From assembly GCA_021827285.1 (NCBI GenBank), contig JAKAWM010000161.1, positions 1-6,706 of the forward strand: DNA of 6,706 nucleotides, given 5' to 3'. The position numbers were made by a program, and so were the translations under genes. A model generated the notes under the pieces. That model was not told the origin of the DNA and did not search any database. It worked only from the letters and a program-made list of their open reading frames with translations. Below, piece by piece: positions 1-5,540 of this stretch (position 1 is the stretch's first letter; each line of letters starts with the position of its first letter). Source of the stretch: Actinomycetes bacterium. GTDB taxonomy: Bacteria > Actinomycetota > Acidimicrobiia > Acidimicrobiales > Palsa-688.

Positions 1-234
1 GGGGTACGGAGGCGGTGGCTGCTCCGTCGCTGTCACGGGGCAATTATGGCAGGGTCTGGTCTGGTTTGGCGCGATCTTGCCGTGCCGCCAGCCGCCGACC
101 GAGGCGTGCTCCTGAGACGGGCGAGCAGCGCCGCGACCAAGGGAGACGCCGGCCAAGAGGAGCGCGGCTGCTTCGTACACGCGTCCCACCTCTCCGGCGG
201 ACCGATGAGCCCCACCGAGGCTGGCGTTACGCCG
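1..234. other. Left-edge region, no supported gene
   Basis: This stretch lies beyond the stop codon of the lipid-kinase gene. Plus frame 1 is open from the window edge to 267, and a minus-strand frame in phase with the kinase is open from its stop codon to the window edge. Neither encodes a product I recognise, and both show similar G/C-rich third positions, so openness here means little. The minus frame has a GTG at 180 with GGAGAGG at 189-195, spaced 8 nt, and could be the start of a gene leaving the window. The plus frame begins with an Arg/Trp-rich stretch (RRRWLLRR) that could be the tail of a gene entering from the left. I see no convincing terminator hairpin, RNA gene or repeat. Confidence 0.4.
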
Positions 235-1116
235 TCATGGGACGCGCACCACGAGCGCGGCAGGTAGGACGCTCACCTTTAGCTCCGTCCCGCTGGCGAT
301 CACCTCGCCGTCGATTTGGCGGGGTACCACCGCGCCGGCTGTGACTTCGACCCGCCGGACCTGGTGACGTTCCAAGTACGGCTCATTGTGACGGCTCCCG
401 GCCAAGACGTGCTCGGCCAGGAGGGCCCATTCGAGCGGTCCTCGCGGTGCCAGGACGCAGACGTCGAGCAGGCCGTCATCCACCCTGGCCTCAGGCAACA
501 AGGGAAAACCTCCGGGCAGGGCACCTATGTTGCCTACCACTACGGTGCGCGCGGACCGAGCCAGGGGCTCGCCGCCGTCCAGGCGTAGCGTGTAGTCATG
601 TGGCGGCAGGTGCAAGTTGGAAAGGCCAGCGACGGCGTAGCTGAACCAGCCGAGGTGTTCCTTCAGCAGCTCCGGGGTGGCTCCGACGACCGCCGCGTCC
701 AGCCCCATGCCGGCCATAGCGACGCACACGTGGTCGCCACAGATGGCGACGTCGGTGCGCCTCTCGTTTTGGCCGAAGCCAGTGGCGAGGGCAGCCTCAG
801 GCCCGGTCGGGATGCCTACGCTGTGGGCGAAGAGGTTGGCCGTACCCCAGGGCAGGACCGCCAACGGGGTGGCGGTGCCGGTGGCGACGATCACCTGTGC
901 GCAGGTGCGGACGGTGCCATCGCCTCCAGCCGCGAAAACCAAAGCGTCTTCCCGGGTAGCAAGGTACTCGTTGAGCTCGGCATCGCCGGCCCCGCCGGCC
1001 GTGTCAATAAAGCGGGGGTACCAGCCGTGCCGTTCGGCGCCCTCCCGGCACCACTGCCTGAGCCGGCCCTGATGGCGGCCGCCGGCCGAGTTGACCACAA
1101 AGGCGACCTGCCTCAT
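235..1116 (-). CDS. Diacylglycerol kinase-family lipid kinase (YegS/DgkB-like)
   Basis: This 293-residue protein has the catalytic-domain signature of the diacylglycerol/sphingosine/YegS lipid kinases, cytosolic or membrane-associated enzymes that transfer phosphate from ATP to a lipid hydroxyl. Visible motifs are the nucleotide-binding AAGGDGTV (62-69), the LPWGTANLFA stretch (88-97, the family's LPxGTxNDFA loop), AGMGLDAAV (135-143), the EARVDDGLLDV strand (209-219) and IDGE (268-271). The first strand reads VVNSAGG where relatives usually have NPxSG, a mild deviation. Length is typical for the full family fold (N-terminal kinase lobe plus C-terminal beta domain). The ATG at 1116 has no Shine-Dalgarno sequence but has a -10-like TAACCT ending 6 nt upstream, so it may be leaderless. 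It is divergent from the metal operon with no obvious functional link. The exact lipid (diacylglycerol, phosphatidylglycerol or other) cannot be read from sequence. Confidence 0.9.
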   Translation of the reverse strand: MRQVAFVVNSAGGRHQGRLRQWCREGAERHGWYPRFIDTAGGAGDAELNEYLATREDALVFAAGGDGTVRTCAQVIVATGTATPLAVLPWGTANLFAHSVGIPTGPEAALATGFGQNERRTDVAICGDHVCVAMAGMGLDAAVVGATPELLKEHLGWFSYAVAGLSNLHLPPHDYTLRLDGGEPLARSARTVVVGNIGALPGGFPLLPEARVDDGLLDVCVLAPRGPLEWALLAEHVLAGSRHNEPYLERHQVRRVEVTAGAVVPRQIDGEVIASGTELKVSVLPAALVVRVP

Positions 1117-1128
1117 GACGAGAGGTTA
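1116..1128 (-). promoter_or_regulatory. Possible leaderless promoter (-10) of the lipid kinase gene
   Basis: On the minus strand TAACCT (1123-1128) matches the actinobacterial TANNNT -10 pattern. It is followed by exactly 6 nt before the A of the ATG at 1116, so the transcript could begin at the start codon. No ribosome binding site lies upstream of this ATG, which agrees with leaderless initiation. I see no clear -35 element, so this is a weak call. Confidence 0.35.
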
Positions 1129-1271
1129 GGACGCGGAGGATCCGCCATCCACGAGGGCGCCTCTTGCCGGCTGCACATCGGGGCCACCTCCCGGCTGGGC
1201 ATCGGCAGCTCATCCTGGGGACGCATCGGTGGCTTCGGGTGGGGAACGGACGGACGGCTGCCCCATCCGGA

Positions 1272-1288
1272 TTGAGACTCAGTCTCAA
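1272..1288. promoter_or_regulatory. Fur/Zur-type operator (palindrome)
   Basis: TTGAGACTCAGTCTCAA is a perfect 8-bp inverted repeat around a single central C at 1280. Its inner 15 bases, TGAGACTCAGTCTCA, have the 7-1-7 layout of Fur-family boxes (consensus TGATAATnATTATCA; TGAGAATnATTCTCA variants are common) with the TGA...TCA ends kept. It overlaps the -35 element of the promoter for the metal-uptake operon, and that operon encodes a Fur-family protein (5082-5537). The likely role is metal-dependent repression by that protein. Seen: the palindrome and its position. Inferred: the binding protein. Confidence 0.75.
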
Positions 1289-1301
1289 AAGAGGCTATAC
1301 T
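1272..1301 (+). promoter_or_regulatory. Promoter of the metal-uptake operon, probably leaderless
   Basis: TTGAGA (1272-1277) and TATACT (1296-1301) are each one mismatch from the sigma-70-type consensus hexamers and are separated by 18 nt. Transcription would start about 7 nt after the -10, at 1308 or 1309, which is the A of the ATG at 1309. The transcript would then lack a leader. The only purine-rich stretch upstream, AAGAGG (1289-1294), lies 14 nt from the ATG, too far for a normal ribosome site and upstream of the -10. The palindromic operator covers about -37 to -21, so bound repressor would block the -35. Confidence 0.7.
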
Positions 1302-1308
1302 TGCACCC

Positions 1309-2391
1309 ATGAGTGGTCGATCCCTCCCAAACAGGCGTAGCTACGCCGCCCCGGGCGGCCGCCCCGCGAGCCCCGCCCCAGGCGGCCGCCCTGACCGCCC
1401 TGACCGCCCTACACGCCCCGGCCTTGCCTCCTCCGGCCACTGTGCCTTGCGGGCCCGCTCGGCCCGGCTGGCCCCGCTGGCCACGATGGCAGCCTTGATC
1501 GTGCTTGTTTCCTGGTGCGGCCCTGCGGGGGCCTCCCTCTCCAGGGCATCAACCGGGAGCGCGGGCAAGATCGAGGCGGTCGGCGCCGAGAACCAGTACG
1601 CCGACGTCATTTCCCAAGTCGGTGGCCGCTATGTCAGCGTCCAGTCGGTCATCAACAACCCCAATGCCGATCCGCACTCCTTCGAAGCCAGTACCAGCGT
1701 GGCCGAAGAGGTGAGCAGGGCGCAACTGGTTGTCCAAAACGGCCTGGGCTACGACGCCTTCATGGGCAAGATCGAGGCGTCCAGCCCGAATGCCAAACGC
1801 CAAGTGCTCGTTGTGCAGGACCTGCTTAAGGTGCCCAGCAGTGCCTTCAATCCCCACCTGTGGTACGACCCTGGCACGATGCCCAAGGTGGCCCAGGCGG
1901 TGGCGGTCGCGCTCGCCAAGTTGGAGCCTTCTCGCTCGGCCTACTTCAAGGCAAACGCCAAGCGGTTCGACGACTCGCTCAAGCCGTGGCTAAGTGCCAT
2001 CGCCCGGTTCAAGGCTCATTACCGCGGCATCCCCGTGGCTGTTACCGAGCCGGTTGGCGATTACCTGCTCCAAGCCATGGGCGTCCGCGTACTAACGCCG
2101 AAGTCGCTGCAGTTGGCCGTTATGAACGGGACGGACCCCTCCCCGCAAGACATATCCACCCAGGACCACCTCATCAGCAGCCGCCAAGTCCGGTTGGTCG
2201 TCTACAACGCGCAGGTGACCAACAACCTCACCGGGACCTTCTTGGCCAACGCCAAGAAGGCGGGCGTGCCGGTCGTGGCGGTGTACGAGACCATGCCAAC
2301 GCCCGGTTACGACTACCAGACCTGGATGGTGGCCGAGGTCCGCGCCATTCAAAAAGCAGTGCTCAACAAGGTTTCCACTTTGAGGTTCTGA
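1309..2391 (+). CDS. Metal ABC transporter substrate-binding protein (ZnuA/PsaA family)
   Basis: This extracytoplasmic binding protein (360 aa) delivers a divalent metal, zinc or manganese/iron, to the importer encoded downstream. It belongs to the cluster A-I ZnuA/PsaA/TroA family. Likely ligands are H123 in DPHSFE, H183 in NPHLWYDP, E247 in VTEPVGDYL and E327 in VYETMP; DPSPQD (276-281) is another family motif. Zinc-type members generally have His at the third position and often a His-rich loop after the first ligand. Here the third is Glu, as in PsaA/MntC Mn proteins, and there is no His loop. Residues 1-47 form an unusual Pro/Arg/Gly-rich extension, then a positively charged stretch, a hydrophobic core (about 59-69) and a probable cleavage site after AGA75. 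C70 lies in VSWC, a poor lipobox because Trp precedes the Cys. The ATG at 1309 fits the leaderless promoter. An internal ATG at residue 60 would lose the charged part of the signal peptide, so I preferred the first start. It is the first gene of the operon, 2 nt before the ATPase gene. Confidence 0.92.
   Translation: MSGRSLPNRRSYAAPGGRPASPAPGGRPDRPDRPTRPGLASSGHCALRARSARLAPLATMAALIVLVSWCGPAGASLSRASTGSAGKIEAVGAENQYADVISQVGGRYVSVQSVINNPNADPHSFEASTSVAEEVSRAQLVVQNGLGYDAFMGKIEASSPNAKRQVLVVQDLLKVPSSAFNPHLWYDPGTMPKVAQAVAVALAKLEPSRSAYFKANAKRFDDSLKPWLSAIARFKAHYRGIPVAVTEPVGDYLLQAMGVRVLTPKSLQLAVMNGTDPSPQDISTQDHLISSRQVRLVVYNAQVTNNLTGTFLANAKKAGVPVVAVYETMPTPGYDYQTWMVAEVRAIQKAVLNKVSTLRF
1348..1419 (+). repeat. 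Short internal repeats in the binding-protein N-terminus
   Basis: Within the coding region the motif APGGRP occurs twice (residues 14-19 and 23-28), followed by DRP, DRP, TRP (29-37). The DNA shows matching GGCGGCCGCCC and CTGACCGCC duplications. This low-complexity, basic and proline-rich segment precedes the signal peptide and has no counterpart in typical ZnuA/PsaA proteins. Confidence 0.6.
2382..2385 (+). promoter_or_regulatory. Ribosome binding site deciding the ATPase start
   Basis: GAGG ends 8 nt before the ATG at 2394 and lies inside the last codons of the preceding gene. The reading frame is open for 178 codons further upstream, but that part only shadows the binding-protein gene. 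This site and the homology onset support the start at 2394. Confidence 0.65.
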
Positions 2392-2393
2392 AC

Positions 2394-3317
2394 ATGGTCC
2401 CAATTACCAGCTTGCCTGGCCCGCGGCCGGGCCTCGGGGCGGGGAGCGCAGGGCTCCGTGCCCCTGAGCTCTCTGAACCCGCGCTCAGCGTCGAGGGCCT
2501 GACTGTGCGCCTACCGGGGCGCGAAGTCCTGCGAGACGTCTCCTTTTCCGTTGCCCCCGGCGAGTTGACCGGCCTGATCGGGTCTAACGGTGCCGGGAAG
2601 ACGACCCTTTTGCGTGCCGTCCTCGGGTTGCAGGGGCTGGCCGCCGGGCGGGTGGCGGCCAAACGCCCGATCGGCTATGTCCCCCAAAAGGTGTTGCTCG
2701 ACCCCGACCTACCCGTACGGGCCCGAGATCTGGTAGGGCTTGGTCTCGAAGGCACCCGCTTGGGCCTGCCGTGGCCTTCGCGCGCCCGGCGTGCCCGCGT
2801 TGACGAGCTTCTCGGATCGGTCGAGGCCTCCTCCCTGGCTGAGGCCCGGGTTGGTACCCTCTCAGGCGGAGAGCAGCAGAAGATCCTGATAGCCCACGCT
2901 CTTGCCCGCCGGCCCAAGCTGCTCCTGCTTGACGAGCCTCTGGCCAATCTCGACTTGAAGGCGACCCAAGAGGTGGTGGCCCTCCTGTCGCGCATCGCGA
3001 AGACCCATGGCGTCGCTGTCCTGCTTTCCACCCACGACATAAACCCGTTGCTGGCGGTCATGGACCGGGTTGTCTACTTGGCTGGCGGGCGAGCGGCCAG
3101 CGGGACGACCGACGAGGTGGTGCAAACCGATGTCCTCAGCGCCCTTTACGGGCACCATGTATGCGTGGTGCGCCTCCACGGGCGCGTCCTCGTTTCGACC
3201 ACAGATGAGCACGGGGAACAAGGCTGCGACGTGGCCGCGGACGCGTGGGAAGGGGCGGGCCCCACTACTGTCCGAGCCGTCGTGCCTGCCCCGGGCGATG
3301 AAGGTTCAAGCTCGTGA
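2394..3317 (+). CDS. Metal ABC transporter ATP-binding protein (ZnuC/MntB-like)
   Basis: This 307-residue cytoplasmic ATPase energises the metal importer. All nucleotide-binding motifs are present: Walker A GSNGAGKT (63-70), Q-loop YVPQK (95-99), signature LSGGEQQ (156-162), Walker B LLLLDE (176-181) with D-loop ANLD (184-187), and H-loop H214 in LSTHD. The C-terminal LYGHHVCVVRLHGRVLV (251-267) is typical of the ATPases that pair with ABC-3 permeases. About 30 Pro/Gly-rich residues precede the domain and about 40 acidic/Ala-rich residues follow the usual end, so it is somewhat longer than the roughly 250-residue norm. The start at 2394 lies 2 nt after the upstream stop. The stop overlaps the GTG of the next gene by 4 nt (GTGA), which suggests translational coupling. 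Family assignment is firm; the transported metal is not. Confidence 0.95.
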   Translation: MVPITSLPGPRPGLGAGSAGLRAPELSEPALSVEGLTVRLPGREVLRDVSFSVAPGELTGLIGSNGAGKTTLLRAVLGLQGLAAGRVAAKRPIGYVPQKVLLDPDLPVRARDLVGLGLEGTRLGLPWPSRARRARVDELLGSVEASSLAEARVGTLSGGEQQKILIAHALARRPKLLLLDEPLANLDLKATQEVVALLSRIAKTHGVAVLLSTHDINPLLAVMDRVVYLAGGRAASGTTDEVVQTDVLSALYGHHVCVVRLHGRVLVSTTDEHGEQGCDVAADAWEGAGPTTVRAVVPAPGDEGSSS

Positions 3318-4228
3318 ACTGGTACCACGCCTTGCTCGCACCCGGGCTCTTCGCTAACCCCTCGGTGCAGGAGGCGGCCGTGGTCGGCGCGTTGGTGGCG
3401 GCGGTTTGCGGGCCAGTAGGGATGTTCACGGTTATGCGGTCTCAGTCCTTTGCCGGTCACGCGCTGGCGGACATCGCCTCGACGGGCGGCTCGGGTGCCC
3501 TTCTGCTCGGTCTCTCCCCGCTCCTCGGCTTCGTGGTCTTTGGAGTGACTGCCTCAGGGACTATGGAGATGGTCGGTACCCACCGCCGGCAGGGCCGCGA
3601 CCTCGTTACCGGTATCGTGCTCGGCGCTTCGCTGGGTTTGTCAGCTCTGTTCCTTTACCTGACGGCGACCTCGCAAACAACGACTGGCGCCGCGGTCACC
3701 ATCCTTTTCGGTTCGATCTTCGCCGTCACCTCTTCGACCGTCTGGTTTGCGGTGGGCGTTGGCGGCGCGGCCTTGGTCCTGCTCGGCCTCCTCTACCGTC
3801 CCCTGCTCGTCAGTTCGGTCAATCCCGAGTTGGCGGCTGCCCAGGGGATCCCGGTCCGCCTCGTGGGCCTGGCCCACATGGTGGCCCTCGCCCTGGCGGT
3901 CGCCCTTTCGGCCCTTACCATCGGTGCCATTTTGAGTACCGCCCTGCTCATCGGGCCGGCCGCCGCCGCCTTGTACCTGACCCGTAGCCCTGGTCGGGCC
4001 ATGGTCATGGCATCCGGCGTGAGCCTGGTGGTGACGTGGATCGGGGTGGCCCTAGCCTACGACAGCTACGACTGGCTCCCTTCCCACCAGGGCTGGCCGG
4101 TCAGTTTCTTCGTGGTGCTGCTGGTGCTGGCGACCTACGCCCTGGCTCGCGTCGCCGTGTGGCGCCGAGTTGGGCCCCGGCGGCGGAAGGCCGTGCCAGC
4201 CGGCGCTGGTTGGCGTGGGGAGCGCTGA
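3314..4228 (+). CDS. Metal ABC transporter permease, first of two (ABC-3 family)
   Basis: This 304-residue integral membrane protein forms half of the transport channel. It is strongly hydrophobic with about eight predicted membrane helices, the first near residues 19-41. The stretch MRSQSFAGHALADIASTGG (41-59) matches the family's conserved segment after the first helices, YRPLLVSSVNPELAAAQGIP (161-180) is the cytoplasmic loop expected to contact the ATPase, and LLIGPAAAAL (211-220) is the ABC-3 family's IGPAAxA motif. The C-terminus ends in a basic tail (284-304). It starts with GTG overlapping the ATPase stop; GAAGG (3300-3304) lies 9 nt upstream. The next permease starts within its stop codon. 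The two permeases share the layout and the YRPLL and IGP motifs but are clearly different proteins, so they probably form a heterodimer, as in SitCD- or MntCD-type importers. Confidence 0.93.
   Translation: MNWYHALLAPGLFANPSVQEAAVVGALVAAVCGPVGMFTVMRSQSFAGHALADIASTGGSGALLLGLSPLLGFVVFGVTASGTMEMVGTHRRQGRDLVTGIVLGASLGLSALFLYLTATSQTTTGAAVTILFGSIFAVTSSTVWFAVGVGGAALVLLGLLYRPLLVSSVNPELAAAQGIPVRLVGLAHMVALALAVALSALTIGAILSTALLIGPAAAALYLTRSPGRAMVMASGVSLVVTWIGVALAYDSYDWLPSHQGWPVSFFVVLLVLATYALARVAVWRRVGPRRRKAVPAGAGWRGER
4217..4222 (+). promoter_or_regulatory. Ribosome binding site of the second permease
   Basis: GGGGAG lies 5 nt before the ATG at 4228, inside the end of the first permease gene. It favours this start over the in-frame upstream start at 4036, which would overlap the first permease by 193 nt and add a hydrophilic stretch unlike ABC-3 proteins. 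Confidence 0.65.
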
Positions 4229-5073
4229 TGTTCTCTGGGTTCATGGTCAACACCTGGCTGGGAGGCAGTGTCATGGCAGCCGTAGCCGGGCTGGTGGGGT
4301 TTTTCGTGGTCCTGCGCGGCTCCACTTTTGCGGCTCACGCCATACCGCAGGGTGCCTTTGCGGGTGCCGCCGGCGCCGCTCTGATCGGGGTGAACACCTT
4401 GGTGGGTACGGGCACGTTCGCGCTCCTCGGTGTGGCGGCGATTGCCTTGTGGAGCCGGCATGGCCGCAACGACGTGGTTACCGCCCTGGTCCTGGTGTCC
4501 CTGCTCGGTGTGGGCTCGCTCTTTCTCAGCTTGAGCACGGAGTACGCCCAGCAGGCCTTCTCGCTCCTGTTTGGCTCGCCGCTCGCTGTGAGCTCGTCGG
4601 AGCTCGTGCCCACCGCAGCTCTCGGAGCCTTTTGCGTAGCCCTGCTGGCCGCCCTCTACCGCCCTCTCTTGCTCGGCTCGGTCGCTCCCGAGCTGGCCAT
4701 AACCGGTCCGGTGCCCCCCGCGCGTGCCGAGTTGGGGTTCCTATTGGCAGTGGGGGTGGCAACGACCCTGGCCTTGCCTGTGGTGGGAGCGCTGTTGGTT
4801 TTCAGCCTCATGATCGGCCCGCCCGCAGCGGCCCGCCAGCTGGCTGGCCGCCCGTCCCTCGCCATGGGTTTGTCGGCTGCGTTGGCGCTGGTCACAGCCT
4901 GGGTTGCCATCGCCGCGTCTTACGAGACGAACTGGCCAGTCGGGTTCTTTGTCGGCACCTTCTCGGCGGTGTGGTACGTGGCAGGGCGCGCTTGGGCTGC
5001 TTGGTCCAGGCGGGCGCGAGCGAGCGTGGGGCCGAGGGCCAGGCAGAAGCTGGCTCTTGGACGGGCAAGCTAG
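4228..5073 (+). CDS. Metal ABC transporter permease, second of two (ABC-3 family)
   Basis: This 281-residue membrane protein of the ABC-3 family has about seven or eight predicted helices. Its motifs parallel those of the preceding permease: VVLRGSTFAAHAIPQGAFAG (27-46), LYRPLLLGSVAPELAITGPV (143-162) and FSLMIGPPAAARQL (192-205). In the cytoplasmic loop the usual A-x-G-I/V-P-V-R segment is altered to ITGPVPPAR, so this subunit may contact the ATPase slightly differently. The start ATG overlaps the previous stop in TGATG, a coupled arrangement. A basic tail (258-279) ends the protein. With the first permease it probably forms an asymmetric channel. Eight nt separate its stop from the regulator gene. 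The family call is secure; the heterodimer is inferred from the tandem arrangement. Confidence 0.92.
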   Translation: MFSGFMVNTWLGGSVMAAVAGLVGFFVVLRGSTFAAHAIPQGAFAGAAGAALIGVNTLVGTGTFALLGVAAIALWSRHGRNDVVTALVLVSLLGVGSLFLSLSTEYAQQAFSLLFGSPLAVSSSELVPTAALGAFCVALLAALYRPLLLGSVAPELAITGPVPPARAELGFLLAVGVATTLALPVVGALLVFSLMIGPPAAARQLAGRPSLAMGLSAALALVTAWVAIAASYETNWPVGFFVGTFSAVWYVAGRAWAAWSRRARASVGPRARQKLALGRAS

Positions 5074-5075
5074 GG
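5072..5075 (+). promoter_or_regulatory. Weak ribosome binding site of the Fur-family gene
   Basis: AGGG overlaps the stop codon of the permease gene and lies 6 nt before the ATG at 5082. The reading frame is open for 304 codons upstream through the permease, but only the part from 5082 resembles Fur proteins and gives the family's normal length. The match is weak, so translation may depend on coupling. Confidence 0.45.
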
Positions 5076-5081
5076 TCAGCG

Positions 5082-5537
5082 ATGGTGAACGACTCGCTGC
5101 ACGGCTTGGTCGAGCAAAGGCTCCGGCAAGTCTGCCAGCGCTACACCAACGGGCGCCGGGAGGTGGTCGAGCTATTGGCCCGGGCCGGCTACCCCGTAAG
5201 CATCGGGGACATAGCTGAACTCGCGCCTCGCTTGCCCCGCAGCTCGGCCTACCGGCACCTGGTGAACCTGCAGCAGGCGGGTGTCGTTCGCCGGGTCAGC
5301 GGCAACGACGAGTTTTCCCGTTTCGAGCTGGCCGAGGAGATAACCGAGCACCATCATCACCTGGTGTGCACCCACTGCGGCAAAGTGATCGATGTGACCC
5401 CCACCAAGGCTTTCGAGGAGGCTATGAACAAGTACCTGGCCAGCCTGGCCGCCAGTCACGGGTTTGCCAGCGATGACCATCGCTTGGACATCCTCGGGTC
5501 CTGCAGTACCTGCCGCGCCCCGCAACCCCAGCTCTGA
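5082..5537 (+). CDS. Fur-family metal-responsive repressor (Zur/Fur/Mur type)
   Basis: This 151-residue protein is a typical-length Fur-family dimeric DNA-binding repressor. Residues 8-80 form the winged helix, with recognition helix SSAYRHLVNLQQAGVV (54-69). The dimerisation domain has the diagnostic HHHHLVCTHCGKVIDV (90-105) and the terminal HRLDILGSCSTC (133-144). C96, C99, C141 and C144 form the two CxxC pairs of the structural zinc site. The His cluster 90-93, D131/D132 and H133 are candidates for the regulatory metal site. It is the fifth gene of a metal-uptake operon whose promoter carries a Fur-box-like palindrome (1272-1288), so it probably represses its own operon when metal is sufficient. 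Zur is the likeliest role by gene order. A Mn- or Fe-sensing member is possible because the binding protein has a Mn-type ligand. Sequence alone does not separate these. Confidence 0.92.
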   Translation: MVNDSLHGLVEQRLRQVCQRYTNGRREVVELLARAGYPVSIGDIAELAPRLPRSSAYRHLVNLQQAGVVRRVSGNDEFSRFELAEEITEHHHHLVCTHCGKVIDVTPTKAFEEAMNKYLASLAASHGFASDDHRLDILGSCSTCRAPQPQL

Positions 5538-5540
5538 CCC

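Larger units (their letters stand above)
1117..1308. other. Divergent intergenic region between lipid kinase and metal operon
   Basis: These 192 bases carry the kinase -10 candidate at one end and the operon promoter/operator at the other. The middle (about 1135-1265) is GC-rich with short repeated GCATCGG/ACATCGG words but no coding frame, riboswitch fold or RNA gene that I recognise. A 65-codon minus-strand frame crosses it (1113-1310), but it would begin inside the opposite gene's start codon and has a biased Pro/Ser/Arg composition, so I did not call it. Confidence 0.5.

Noticed and set aside
1..267. Plus-strand frame 1 whose first residues (RRRWLLRR) recall the tail of a WhiB protein
   Set aside because: The frame continues to 267 without the Cys motifs of WhiB and overlaps the kinase end; the resemblance is too short to support a gene.
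598..1275. 225-codon plus-strand frame opposite the lipid kinase
   Set aside because: It is antisense to a gene with clear family motifs and its translation is Gly/Arg-rich with no motif.
1113..1310. 65-codon minus-strand frame ending in an ATGA overlap with the lipid kinase start
   Set aside because: It covers the promoter/operator region and starts opposite the metal gene's ATG; low-complexity Pro/Ser/Arg composition and no recognisable domain.
1321..1420. GC-rich repeats as a possible CRISPR or replication iteron
   Set aside because: The repeats are short, codon-phased and encode a Pro/Arg/Gly tract; there are no spacers or regular long repeat units.
1860..2393. 178-codon in-frame extension upstream of the ATPase start
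   Set aside because: It overlaps the binding-protein gene in another frame and has Arg/Gly/Pro-rich shadow composition; ABC homology and a ribosome site support 2394.
4036..4227. 64-codon upstream extension of the second permease
   Set aside because: It overlaps the first permease, is hydrophilic and unlike ABC-3 proteins, whereas ATG 4228 has GGGGAG at good spacing and a TGATG junction.
4170..5081. 304-codon open frame upstream of the Fur-family gene
   Set aside because: It is a frame shadow of the second permease, common in GC-rich DNA; Fur similarity and normal length begin at 5082.
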